NCBI RefSeq assembly: GCF_963678635.1
Contig: NW_026970820.1
Span: 1,862,001-1,926,000, forward strand
DNA from: Symsagittifera roscoffensis
Taxonomy: Eukaryota; Xenacoelomorpha; Acoela; Convolutidae
Length of the DNA: 64,000 nt
Reading direction: 5' to 3'
Shown here: positions 45,217 through 56,628 of the stretch, one piece after another
How the letters are laid out: each line of letters starts with the position of its first letter
Position numbering within the stretch: the stretch's first letter is position 1
Position numbers and translations under genes: made by a program
Notes under the pieces: generated by a model
The model's input: only the letters and a program-made list of their open reading frames with translations
Databases searched by the model: none
What the model was told of the DNA's origin: nothing

Positions 45217-46586
45217 AATGTTTTTCTTGGAGCTCAATTTTAAGTACGTGGACTTTCAATTGTGACTAATCGTTGAATTAGACTTGGAATTTGTCCCAAA
45301 AAAGTTAAGTTTGTCTCAAATTGATTAGAAGCAATAGAAAAAAAAACTTCTTTTTATTTGATAAAACCACTTGAGTCAGAAACGTGAAAAATTCCTTTTT
45401 TTTTCAAAAAGTCATAAGAAGTAGTTCAATTTGCATTAAATCACTAAACTAGAATAATTGAACCTGTTCAGATTGGTTTTCACGAACAAAGCAGTAAAAT
45501 TTCCATATTTAGAGAAAAGGCAAAAAAACACTTTTTTGGTTAACTGAAAAAGGTAGATAAATCGGATAAAGTCGTCTTCAAACCTATAGGACCGAAAAAT
45601 GATCTAATTGAGGTATATATGTAGTGTCCCTTGTAAGGTCACATGCAAAAAGGTGAAACAATTGGGGCGGCCACTTCAGAAAACCAGACTTTTTTTCGGA
45701 CTTTGGCCATTTTTATTTGTAGTAAAGTAGTAGTAAGTTACCAGAGAAAAAAAAATTGTAAAAACCAAAATTTTTATCCAATTTTGACAATTAAATACTC
45801 TATACCTACTAAAATGGCTATGGCAAGCTCATATATGCCATCAAAACTCATTTTTTCTCACTTTTTAATTTTTTTTTTTTTTTGATATAAAATGTTGAGT
45901 CAGAAACGTGAAAAATCAGTTTTTTTCAAAAAGTCAAAAAAAGTTGTTCCAATCAATTTGTTTCACTAAAACACAATTTCTCAGCCTGTTCAGAATGGTT
46001 TTCAGGTTTAAAGCTGAAACTTTACACATTTTGAGAAAAGTGGAAAAAATAACTTTTTAGTTACAAAAAAACCATCATTTTTGTTGCATTTTTTGAAAAA
46101 ACTCAAATTTTTAAGAAAAACAAATTTTCTTTAACCTACATAATTGGGCTTCTAAAACAGTTTACTTTCATCCATTCTTCATCAAATTACCCCAATTTGT
46201 TAACCAAAATAGAGTTACTGAGCCATTTTTACCAAAAAACGTGGTTTTTCCCTGTTTTTCCCCATTTTTCCCACTATAAGTCAACGCATAACAAAATTTT
46301 GGGAAAACGGAGCAAAAGTGTATCCTTAGAATTGCATTTTAGGCCCGCATGCCAATTTTTATCGAATTCTATCCCGACAATTTTGAGATCAGCACTTTTT
46401 CCGAGCAAATAGTCATACCGTTATAATTCTTTGGCCGTTCGGGGCCCCTACCCCAAACTCACTAAACAAAGACGCCGAAGGCGGACGGCCACCTAGATAG
46501 GTCAGTGACCTGCGGTGCATGGGTGTTATGGGCTTGATTCGTCAGCATTGGCCTGGGGGCCATTAGCTTCAAGACATGTGGCACTC

Positions 46587-46623
46587 GCAGAAAAAGAGCA
46601 CCCGAAGGGTGCTCTTTTTCTGC
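46587..46623 (+). terminator. terminator-shaped stem-loop, gamma form
   Basis: 17-bp stem, loop GAA. Confidence 0.45.
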
Positions 46624-46814
46624 TCGAATGTCTTGTGAAACGGTATCTGATAAACTTTGTAGGGTGTCACAAAAGCAACATGACAAAACGTTCTGTATCT
46701 GATCAGTAATGGTCAAAAAAGATTTATGGCACTTTCAATGACTGAAGCTACACCTGATCGGTCTCTAGAGAACTCTAAAACAAAGTAACTTATATTTTTC
46801 AGTGACTCAGGAAA

Positions 46815-46854
46815 AGGACTGTTTCAACGAAAACAAGTTTTCGGAAACAGTCCT
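46815..46854 (+). repeat. bulged 40-nt hairpin, perfect form
   Basis: Hairpin unchanged although the base just before it is mutated (GAAAAGGAC for GAAGAGGAC). Confidence 0.9.
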
Positions 46855-48220
46855 ATTATTTTTCTTGGAGCTTATTTTCAAGTACGTGGGCTTTCAATTG
46901 TGACTAATAGCTGAATTAGACTTGGAATTTGTCCCAAAAAAGTTAAGTTTATCTCAAATTGATTAGAAGCAATAGAAAAAAAATTTTTTTTTATTTGATA
47001 AAAATACTTGAGTCAGAAACGTGAAAAATCCCTTTTTTTCAAAAAGTCATAAGAAGTAGTTCAGTTTGCATTAAATTACCAAACTACAATATATGAACCT
47101 GTTCAGATTGGTTTTCATGAACAAAGCCTTAAAATTTCCATATTTAGAGAAAAGGCAAAAAAAACACCTTTTTGGTTAACTGAAAAAGGTAGATAAATCG
47201 GATAAAGTCGTCTTCAAACCTATAGGACCGAAAAATGATCTAATTGAGGTATATATGTAGTGTCCCTTGTAAGGTCACATGCAAAAAGGTGAAACAGTTG
47301 GGGTGGCCACTTCAGAAAACAAGACTTTTTTTCGGACTTTGGCCATTTTTTTGTAGTAAAGTAGTAGTAAGTTACCAGAGAAAAAAAGTTGTAAAAACCA
47401 AAATTTTTATCCAATTTTGACATTTAAATACTCTATACCTACTAAAATGACTATGGCAAGCTCAAATATGCCATCAAAACTCATTTTTTCTCACTTTTTG
47501 AAATTTTTGTTTTTTTGATATAAAATGTTGAGTCAGAAACGTGAAAAATCAGTTTTTTTTCAAAAAGTCAAAAAAAGTTGTTCCAATCAATTTGTTTCAC
47601 TGAAACAAACTTTTTCAGCCTGTTCAGAATGGTTTTCATGTTTAAAGCTGAAACTTTACACATTTTGAGAAAAGTGGAAAAAATATCTTTTTAGTTAAAA
47701 AAAAAACATCAATTTTGTTGCAGTTTTTGAAAAAACTCAAATTTTTAAGGAAAACAAATTTTCCCAAACCTACATAATTGGGCTCTCAAAACAGTCTACT
47801 TTCATCCATTCTTCATCAAATTACCCCAATTTGTTAACCAAAATAGAGTTACTGAGCCATTTTTACCAAAAAACGTGGTTTTTCCCTGTTTTTCCCCATT
47901 TTTCCCACTATAAGTCAACGCATAACAAAATTTTGGGAAAACGGAGCAAAAGTGTATCCTTAGAATTGCATTTTAGGCCCGCATGCCAATTTTTATCGAA
48001 TTCTATCCCGACAATTTTGAGATCAGCACTTTTTCCGAGCAAATAGTCATACCGTTATAATTCTTTGGCCGTTCGGGGCCCCTACCCCAAACTCACTAAA
48101 CAAAGACGCCGAAGGCGGACGGCCACCTAGATAGGTCAGTGACCTGCGGTGCATGGGTGTTATGGGCTTGATTCGTCAGCATTGGCCTGGGGGCCATTAG
48201 CTTCAAGACATGTGGCACTC

Positions 48221-48257
48221 GCAGAAAAAGAGCACCCGAAGGGTGCTCTTTTTCTGC
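48221..48257 (+). terminator. terminator-shaped stem-loop, gamma form
   Basis: 17-bp stem, loop GAA. Confidence 0.45.
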
Positions 48258-48448
48258 TCGAATGTCTTGTGAAACGGTATCTGATGAACTTTGTAGGGTG
48301 TCACAAAAGCAACATGACAAAACGTTCTGTATCTGATCAGTAATGGTCAAAAAAGATTTATGGCACTTTCAATGACTGAAGCTACACCTGATCGGTCTCT
48401 AGAGAACTCTAAAAAAAAGTAACTTATACTTTTCAGTGACTCAGGAAG

Positions 48449-48488
48449 AGGACTGTTTCAACGAAAACAAGTTTTCGGAAACAGTCCT
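48449..48488 (+). repeat. bulged 40-nt hairpin, perfect form
   Basis: Identical to 11226-11265. Confidence 0.9.
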
Positions 48489-49856
48489 ATTATTTTTCTT
48501 GGAGCTTATTTTCAAGTACGTGGGCTTTCAATTGTGACTAATAGCTGAATTAGACTTGGAATTTGTCCCAAAAAAGTTAAGTTTGTCTCAAATTGATTAG
48601 AAGCAATAGAAAAAATTTTTTTTTTTTATTTGATAAAAATACTTGAGTCAGAAACGTGAAAAATCCCTTTTTTCAAAAAGTCATAAAAAGTAATTCAAAT
48701 TGCATTGAATCACTAAACTACAATATATGAACCTGTTCAGATTGGTTTTCATGAACAAAGCCGTAAAATTTCTATATTTAGAGAAAAGGCAAAAAAACAC
48801 CTTTTTGGTTAACGGAAAAAGGTAGATAAATCGGGTAAAGTCGTCTTCAAACCTATAGGACCGAAAAGTGATCTAATTGAGGTATATATGTAGTGTCCCT
48901 TGTAAAGTCACATGCAAAAAAATGAAACAATTGTGGTGGCCACTTCAGTAAACAAGACTTTTTTTTCGGACTTTGGCCATTTTTATTTGTAGTAAAGTAG
49001 TAGTAAGTTACCAGAGAAAAAAAAGTTGTAAAAACCAAAATTTTTGACCAATTTTGACAATTAAATACTCTATACCTACTAAAATGACTTAGGCAAGCTC
49101 AAATATGCCATCAAAACTCATTTTTTCTCACTTTTCAAAATTTTTTGATTTTTTGATATAAAATGTTGAGTCAGAAACGTGAAATATCAGTTTTTTTCAA
49201 AAAGCCAAAAAAAGTTGTTCCAATCAATTTGTTTCACTTAAACATAATTTTTAAACCTTTTCAGAATGGTTTTCATGTTTAAAGCTGAAACTTTACACAT
49301 TTTGAGAAAAGTGGAAAAAATAACTTTTTAGTTACAAAAAAACCATCATTTTTGTTGCAGTTTTTAAAAAAAATCAAATTTTTAAGAAAAACAAATTTTC
49401 CCAAATTTACATAATTGGGCTCCCAAAACAGTCTACTTTCATCCATTCCTCATCAAAAAACCCCAATTTCTCAACCAAAACTGAGTTATTGAGTCATTTT
49501 TACCAAAAAACGTGTTTTTCCCTGTTTTTCCCCCTTTTTCCCACTATAAGTCAACGCATAACAAAATTTTGGGAAAACGGAGGAAAAGTGTATCCTTAGA
49601 ATTGCATTTTAGGCCCGCATGCCAATTTTTATCGAATTCTATCCCGACAACTTTGAGATCAGCACTTTTTCCGAGCAAATAGTCATACCGTTATAATTCT
49701 TTGGCCGTTCGGGGCCCCTACCCCAAACTAACTAAACAAAGACGCCGAAGGCGGACGGCCACCTAGATAGGTCAGTGACCTGCGGTGCATGGGTGTTATG
49801 GACTTGATTCGTCAGCATTGGCCTGGGGGCCATTAGCTTCAAGACATGTGGCACTC

Positions 49857-49893
49857 GCAGAAAAAGAGCACCCGAAGGGTGCTCTTTTTCTGC
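49857..49893 (+). terminator. terminator-shaped stem-loop, gamma form
   Basis: 17-bp stem, loop GAA. Confidence 0.45.
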
Positions 49894-50084
49894 TCGAATG
49901 TCTTGTGAAACGGTATCTGATGAAATCTGTAGGGTGTCACAAAAGCAACATGACAAAACGTTCTGTATCTGATCAGTAATGGTCAAAAAAGATTTATGAC
50001 ACTTTCAATGACTGAAGCTACACCTGATCAGTCTCTAGAGAACTCTAAAACAAAGTAACTTATATTTTTCAGTGACTCATGAAG

Positions 50085-50124
50085 AGGACTGTTTCAACGA
50101 AAACAAGTTTTCGGAAACAGTCCT
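50085..50124 (+). repeat. bulged 40-nt hairpin, perfect form
   Basis: Identical to 11226-11265. Confidence 0.9.
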
Positions 50125-51395
50125 AATATTTTTCTTGGAGCTCATTTTCAAGTAGGTGGACTTTCAATAGTGACTAATAGTTGAATTAGACTGGGAATTT
50201 GTCCCAAAAAGTTAAGTTTGTCTCAAATTGATTAGAAGCAATAGACAAAAAAAAACATTTTTTTTTATTTGATAAATATACTTGAGTCAGAAAAGTGAAA
50301 AATCCATTTTTTTCAAAAAGTCATAAGAAGTAATTCAATTTGCATTAAATCACTAACCTATATTATATAAACCTGTTCAGATTGGTTTTCATGAACAAAG
50401 CCGTAAAATTTCCATATTTAGAGAAAAGGCAAAAAAACACCTTTTTGTTTAACTGAAAAAGGTAGATAAATCGGGTAAAGTCGTCTTCAAACCTATAGGA
50501 CCGAAAAATGATCTAATTGAGATATATATTTAGTGTCCCTTGTAAGGTCACATGCAAAAAAGTGAAACAATTGGGGTGGCCACTTCAGAAAACAAGACTT
50601 TTTTCGGACTTTGGCCATTTTTATTTGAAGTAAAGTAGTAGTAAGTTACCAGAGAAAAAAAAGTTGTAAAAACCAAAATTTTTATCCAATTTTGACAATT
50701 AAATACTCTATACCTACTAAAATGACTATGGCAAGCTCAAATATGCCATCAAAACTCATTTTTTCTCACTTTTTAAAATTTTTGTTTTTTTGATATAAAA
50801 TGTTGAGTCAGAAACGTGAAAAATCAATTTTTTTCAAAAAGTCAAGGGAAGTTGTTCCAATCAATTTGTTTCACTAAAACACACTTTCTCAGCCTGTTCA
50901 GAATGGTTTTCATGTTTAAAGCTGAAACTTTACACATTTTGAGAAAAGTGGAAAAAATAACTTTTTAGTTACAAAAAAACCATCATTTTTGTTGCAGTTT
51001 TTGAAAAAACTCAAATTTTGAAGAGAAACAAATTTTCCCAAACCTACATAATTGGGCTCCCAAAACAGTTTACTTTCATCCATTCTTCATCAATTTACCC
51101 CAATTTGTTAACCAAAATAGAGTTACTGAGCCATTTTTACCAAAAACGTGGTTTTTCCCTGTTTTTCCCCATTTTTCCCACTATAAGTCAACGCATAACA
51201 AAATTTTGGGAAAACGGAGCAAAAGTGTATCCTTAGAATTGCATTTTAGGCCCGCATGCCAATTTTTATCGAATTCTATCCCGACAATTTTGAGATCAGC
51301 ACTTTTTCCGAGCAAATAGTCATACCGTTATAATTCTTTGGCCGTTCGGGGCCCCTACCCCAAACTCACTAAACAAAGACGCCGAAGGCGGACGG

Positions 51396-51403
51396 CCACC
51401 TAG
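51396..51403 (+). other. cassette junction, gamma tail to delta head
   Basis: CCACCTAG; flanks match the junction at 14183-14190. Confidence 0.85.
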
Positions 51404-51491
51404 GGGGCAGGGTTGTGTGGTCTATTCTCGACTTTAGTTACTTGCATTGCGTGGGGAAGAATACGAACAGCGCTCAACGCACTCGCAGAAA

Positions 51492-51510
51492 GAGCACCCT
51501 GCGGGTGCTC
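51492..51510 (+). terminator. terminator-shaped stem-loop
   Basis: GAGCACCC/GGGTGCTC, loop TGC. Confidence 0.4.
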
Positions 51511-51694
51511 TTTTTGCTCGAGAACTGTAAGTCGATTTAAATCTTACATATTTCGTCCGAAATTTAACTTTTTTTTCTAGTTGTTCTCAGTTAAACTCCC
51601 ATGATACCTCAAATTGTATTCCTGGAAGGGCATTTTTATAAGTCACTCTGTGGCTCGATCAATTAACTACCAAATACGTTTTGATTTACGAAAT

Positions 51695-51732
51695 GGACTG
51701 TTTCAACGAAAACAAGTTTTCGGAAACAGTCC
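51695..51732 (+). repeat. bulged 38-nt hairpin, perfect form
   Basis: As at 14481-14518. Confidence 0.9.
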
Positions 51733-53019
51733 AAATTTTAAATTATGATCCCAAATACAAACAAAGAGAATTCTAATGCGTTGGTTAAACTTACAGAGCC
51801 CAGCCCATGTATTTGTGTTTATTGACTGTTCAAACACATAACAACTATGTTAAAAACAATATTATTAAAATAAAAACAAAACAAATAATCGAGAAAGAAA
51901 TTTAAGTTTATCAAAAAAAATATGCAAAAAAATCACTTATTTCTTTTTTTAAGTATCACAAAAACCTCAGTTTGAAAAAGATGATACCTGAGAGGCCCGT
52001 TTTGACGCGTTACTACAGTTTAGGCACGTTTTGACTTCGCAACTCACAATGATCGATTAACTTTTACGTTTGATTTACAAACACGCTTTTTTTTACCACA
52101 ATCAAAATTTCATTACTTCTAAACCTCTTGAACAAATTGATGAAAATTTTTGCATCAAAACTAACTTGTCAAGGGTTTTTGAGGTATATAAAAATTGTCT
52201 CCAGTTAAATAATGATTTTTTGGCTAATTTTTGAAAAAAAAATTAAAAAATTTGACAAAAAAAATTTTTTTTTCATATTTGGCGATCAAAAAGTGCCTTC
52301 TATGATGGACCAGCAAAAAATTTGTTTTTAGGTCATAAGTTTGGCTCACTAGGGTATACAAACTGGCAAAATGTTTATAATAAAAAAGTTTAGAAGAACA
52401 GTGATTTTTTGAAAAAAAAAGAAAAAAACGTAAAAAAATCAGTTTTTGGCGGGAAAATTCTCAAAAAATCAAGAATCAAGTTTTCTCTCTCTTTACTCCA
52501 ATAAATTAATTCGGCCACGACAATCATTTTTTGTGATCAGTAAAAATGTCGAAAAACGACCGGAACATTGACTTTTTTGAAATTTGACAAAAAACTTCAA
52601 AAAAACCGCAAAAAAACATCAAAAATCTCGAAAAAATTGCAAAAAAAATTTTGCCAAAAAATACACCATTCGATTCCCTTAACTGTGCTTGTGTCCAAAA
52701 AAAACATCACTTTTTCGCATTTTCTCAACCAAAATTGATTTATTGGGGCATTTTTGAAAAAAATCGTGATTTTGACCAAAAAAAACGCCCCTTTTTCCCC
52801 AAAAAGTGCAACTCATAACATTATTTCGGAAAAACGCCTTCCCAAGTTATATCTTAGAATTTTGTCCTCTACCTACATGCAAAGTTTGAAGAAATTCTAT
52901 ACTGCCGTTTTCGAGAACTTGAATAATTTTTTTATTTTCCTAATTAGGTATTTTTTCTAGTTGACCGGCAAGGAAACCCTACCCTTGCCTAAAGGATTCA
53001 CAAAGCCGGACCGCGACGA

Positions 53020-53027
53020 CCACCTAG
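53020..53027 (+). other. cassette junction, delta tail to zeta head
   Basis: CCACCTAG followed by GTCAATCC, the only instance of this head. Confidence 0.85.
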
Positions 53028-53124
53028 GTCAATCCTTTACCTGCGGTGCGTTGGTGTTTTTGGGTAAGTTTTTGCTGCGCGGACTGGGTGCTATCAGTTT
53101 GAGGCATGTGGCACTCTCAAAAAA

Positions 53125-53143
53125 GAGCACCCTGCGGGTGCTC
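53125..53143 (+). terminator. terminator-shaped stem-loop
   Basis: GAGCACCC/GGGTGCTC, loop TGC; the 3' T run is preceded by an extra TC. Confidence 0.4.
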
Positions 53144-53280
53144 TCTTTTTGCTCGAAAAGTAAATCTACCCACTTTTGTAAGTTTCATGACTTGTCTTTT
53201 TTATAATTGGTCCAATTAAAAAATTCTTAATTACACTGTCAGACAAACCTAAAACTGTTGTGTGGCTTGATTGTGTTTAC

Positions 53281-53297
53281 AAGTCACTAGGTGACTT
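53281..53297 (+). repeat. 7-bp palindromic stem in zeta
   Basis: AAGTCAC and GTGACTT around TAG. The matching place in delta (AAGTCACTCTGTGGCT) pairs poorly. Confidence 0.5.
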
Positions 53298-53335
53298 GAT
53301 CAGTCAATTATCAAATTTATTTAGATTCACGAAAT

Positions 53336-53373
53336 GGACTGTTTCAACGAAAACAAGTTTTCGTAAACAGTCC
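53336..53373 (+). repeat. bulged 38-nt hairpin, zeta form
   Basis: GGACTGTTTC with TAAACAGTCC (one mismatch next to the bulge); inner CGAAAAC/GTTTTCG intact. Confidence 0.85.
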
Positions 53374-54649
53374 AATTTTTTTACTTGAGATCACAAAAGC
53401 AAACAGAGAGAAATCAAATTCCTAGGTTATTATAATAGATCCCACTTTATGCTGTTGCGTTTATTAACTGTTGAAACACAGAACAACGATCTTAAAGGTG
53501 TACTAATTTAAAAAAAACACTCAAGAGAAAAACTAAAAAAAATTATCAAAAAAATTTGCAAAAAATCAAAAAAGTCTCCTCCAATATATCATAAAAAGCT
53601 TCATATTAAGGAAAGGATACCTGATGAGCCCAATATGACTCGTTTCAACAGTGTAAGCCTGTTTCGATATCAAAACAACAAACAAAAGTCGACTAAGTTT
53701 GGTGTTTGTTCGACATACACGAATTTTGATTAAAATCAAAAATCCATAACTCCTGAACTACTCAGATAACATAGACAATTTTTTTTTGCATCAGAACAGA
53801 CAAGTCAAGGGTTTTTCAGGTATTTGATAAAATTATCCAGTTAATATATAATTTTTGGTTAATTTTTGAAAAAAACTTGAAAAATTTGAAAAAACGATTT
53901 TTTTTTCACTTATGGCGTTCGAAAAGTGCCTTTTATGATGGAGTAGCGAAAAATTTGTTCTGAGGCCATAAGTATGGCTCAATGTGGTATATAAAATAGC
54001 AAATTGGTTATAATAAAAAAATAAACAAGGACAAGGACTTTTTTGAAAAAATAGAAAAAATAGTGAAAAAATCAGTTTTTGGCGGGGAAATTCTCAAAAA
54101 AATAAAAATCAAGTTTTCTCTTTCATCACTCCTATGAACTAATACGGCCACGACAACCATTTTTTGTCATCAGTAAAATTGTCGAAAAACGACTGGAACA
54201 TAGACTTATCTGAAATTTGACAAAAAAAAATTCTAAAAAATGTCAAAAATCTCAAAAATTTGTTTTTCACAAAATTCCTTTCATAACGCCATTCAGACAC
54301 TCAAACAGTGCCCATTCATTCGCTTGACCACAGTTTACCTCAATTTCTTGCACAAAACAAAGCTAACTAGTCGTTTTTAGAAAAAAAACGTGATTTTTCC
54401 CATTTTTGCCCCCCATTTCCCCCTGGAAGTCAACACATAACATTTTTTCGGAAAAAAGAAAAAGAATCGTATCCTTAGAATTTCGAGTTAGGGCCGCATG
54501 CAAAAAATAAAAAAAATCTGACGGACAGTTTTCGAGAAAGTAGATTATTTTTTCAAGTCCGTAATACTATGTATCTGGGGTGAGGTTCAGAGACCGGACG
54601 GGGCCCCTTCCCCTGTCCTCCTTGCTCTGAGACGCCGGAAAGCGGACGG

Positions 54650-54657
54650 CCACCTAG
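54650..54657 (+). other. cassette junction, zeta tail to beta head
   Basis: CCACCTAG; GGCCAC/GTGGCC pairing across it is retained (6 bp). Confidence 0.85.
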
Positions 54658-54747
54658 TTGTCACTGTGGCCCCGCTAATTTCTTGACTTTTGAGGAGAAG
54701 GTTCCGCGGGGGGCGGAGCAGGGGAACGCTTAACGCACTCGCAAAAG

Positions 54748-54766
54748 GAGCACCCTTCGGGTGCTC
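54748..54766 (+). terminator. terminator-shaped stem-loop
   Basis: GAGCACCC/GGGTGCTC, loop TTC. Confidence 0.4.
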
Positions 54767-54965
54767 TTTTTTGCTCGAAAGTTTTCTGAAACGGTATCTG
54801 ATGAACTTTGTAAGGTGTCACAAAAGCAACAACACAAAACGTTCTGTACGTGATTAGAAAAGGTCAAAAAAAATTTCTCATACTTTCAATGACTGAATCT
54901 ACACCTGATCAGTCTCTAGAGAACTCTAAACCAAAGTAACTTTTGTTTTTCAGTGATTCATGAAG

Positions 54966-55005
54966 AGGACCGTTCCAACGAAAACAAGTTTTCGGAAACA
55001 GTCCT
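54966..55005 (+). repeat. bulged 40-nt hairpin, beta form
   Basis: Outer 5' arm AGGACCGTTCC; inner stem intact. Confidence 0.8.
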
Positions 55006-56375
55006 CATATTTTTTTTCGAGCCCATTGAAAAGTACGTGAACTTTCAATTGTGAATTATAGCTGAATTGGACTTGGAATTTGTCCCAAAAAGGTTAAGTT
55101 TGTCTCAAATTGATTAGAAGCAAAAGAAAAAAAAAACATTTTTTTTTGGAAAAAAAAGTTGAGTCAGAAACGTGAAAAAATCCTTTTTTCAAAAGTCATA
55201 AAAAGTAGCTCCAATTTTCTTAAATCACTAGGCTACAATATAAGATCCTGTTTAGGATGGTTTCCATGACCAAAGCCGTAAAATTTCCATATTTAGAGAA
55301 AAGGCAAAAAAAAACAATTTTTTGGTTAACTCAAAAAGGTAGATAAATCGGGTAAAGTCGTCTTCAAACCTATAGGATCGAAAAGTGATCTATATAGGGT
55401 ATATATGTAGTGTGCTTGTTAGGTCGCATGCAAAAAAATAGAACAGTTTTGTTGGCCACTTCCGAAATTAAGACTTTTTTTTTCGAAATTTGGCCATTTT
55501 TATTTGTAGTAAAATAGTAGTAAAATAGCCGAGAAAAAAAATTGTAAAAACCAAAATTTTTATCCAATTTTGACGTTTAAATTTTCTATACCTACTAAAA
55601 TGTCTATGGCAAGCTCAAATAAGCCATCAAAATTCATTTTTTCTCACTTTTTAAAATTTTTGTTTTTTTGATATACAATGTTGAGTCAGAAACCTGAATA
55701 ATCAATTTTTTTCAAAAAGTCAAAATAAAGTGTTCCAATCAACTTGTTTCACTAAAACACACTTTATGAACCTGTTCAGAATGGGTTTTTGGGTTAAAGC
55801 CGAAAATTCACCCATTTTGAGAAAAGTGGAAAAAACACCTTTTTAGTTACAAAAAAACCATCATTTTTGTTGCAGTTTTTGAAAAAAATCAAATTTTTGA
55901 GAGAAAAATTTTTTCTCAAACCTTTAAATTTAGGTTTCCCAAACAGTCTACTTTCATCCATTCCTAGTCAATATACCCCATTTTTTGAACCAAAACAGAG
56001 TTAATAGGTGATTTTTATCAAAAAACGTGTTTTTTACCATTTTTGCCCCCCATTTCCCTCTATAAGTCAACACATAACAAAATTTTGGCAAAACGGGGCA
56101 AAAGTGTATCCTTAGAATTTCAATACGGGGCTGCATGCAAAAAATTAGGGAATTCTGACCTCCAGTTTTCGAGAACACGACTTATTCTGCACGAAAGGTA
56201 ATATAGGTAAATGTTCTTTCGAACCGACGGGGCCCCTTCCCCTGTCTCTACTGAACGCCAAAGCCGGACGCGGCGGCCACCTAGAGCTTTTTGTGGCCCC
56301 GCTATATCATTCATTTTTGACAAGTAGGTTCCGCGGGGGGCGGAGCAGGGGAACGCTAAACGCACTTGCAAAAAA

Positions 56376-56394
56376 GAGCACCCTCCGGGTGCTC
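56376..56394 (+). terminator. terminator-shaped stem-loop
   Basis: GAGCACCC/GGGTGCTC, loop TCC, long T run. Confidence 0.4.
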
Positions 56395-56588
56395 TTTTTT
56401 TTGCTCGAAAGTCTTGTAAAACGGTTTGGAACTGTAAATATTGGAAGCAGTTACAGATAAAACTTTTTGCATCTTTGTGCTCATAGTCACAAGCGGTTAT
56501 CGAGAGCTTCAAAAACTCAATCTTGACATGATCTATCTCTAAAATAGACTAAATTAAGTGATTTTACGTTTTTCAATGATTCTTGAAG

Positions 56589-56628
56589 AGGACTGTCTCA
56601 ACGAAAACAAGTTTTCGGAAACAGTCCT
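56589..56628 (+). repeat. bulged 40-nt hairpin
   Basis: Alpha form, outer 5' arm AGGACTGTCTC. Confidence 0.85.

Larger units (their letters stand above)
44859..46496 (+). repeat. gamma cassette 4
   Basis: First of four gamma units in a row. TTTTAAAAGCTACATGACAAAACTTT near 45030 departs from the other gamma heads. The tail is the invariant gamma type, ending at CCACCTAG 46489-46496. Confidence 0.92.
46497..48130 (+). repeat. gamma cassette 5
   Basis: Gamma unit sharing GATCGGTCTCTAG and the CAGGAA/CTATTATT flanks of the bulged hairpin with the next unit only, so these two are the closest relatives. Ends at CCACCTAG 48123-48130. Confidence 0.92.
48131..49766 (+). repeat. gamma cassette 6
   Basis: Gamma unit with the most divergent tail: GAGTTATTGAGTC and CCCCCTTTTTCCC near 49480-49540, and AACTAACTAAAC before the end. 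It still ends at an exact CCACCTAG (49759-49766). Confidence 0.92.
49767..51403 (+). repeat. gamma cassette 7
   Basis: Close to gamma 1 and 2 and, like gamma 2, followed by delta with the CTCGACTTTAG head patch. The pair 49767-53027 thus echoes 12550-15812. Ends at CCACCTAG 51396-51403. Confidence 0.92.
51404..53027 (+). repeat. delta cassette 3
   Basis: Head as delta 1. Retains the CTTATTTC segment that delta 2 lacks. Tail stem GGCAAGG/CCTTGCC kept. Ends at CCACCTAG 53020-53027 and is followed by the only zeta unit. Confidence 0.92.
53028..54657 (+). repeat. zeta cassette (single copy)
   Basis: Head GTCAATCCTTTACCTGCGG shares ACCTGCGGTGC with gamma. Its body is distantly like delta (GGCGGGGAAATTCTC; AATGGACTGTTTC before the hairpin), and its tail block (GCATGC 54496-54501, AGTTTTCGAGAA 54527-54538) and GC cluster are intermediate between the beta and gamma types. 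It carries AAGTCAC-TAG-GTGACTT (53281-53297). Stem 53125-53143, bulged hairpin 53336-53373. Ends at CCACCTAG 54650-54657. No gene is seen. Confidence 0.9.
54658..56284 (+). repeat. beta cassette 8
   Basis: Body near-identical to beta 11 (61144-62770) at an offset of 6486. The heads differ: TTGTCACT with patch AATTTCTTGAC here, AGCTTTTT with GTATTCTTGAC there. Heads can thus be exchanged over a few tens of bases. Confidence 0.92.
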
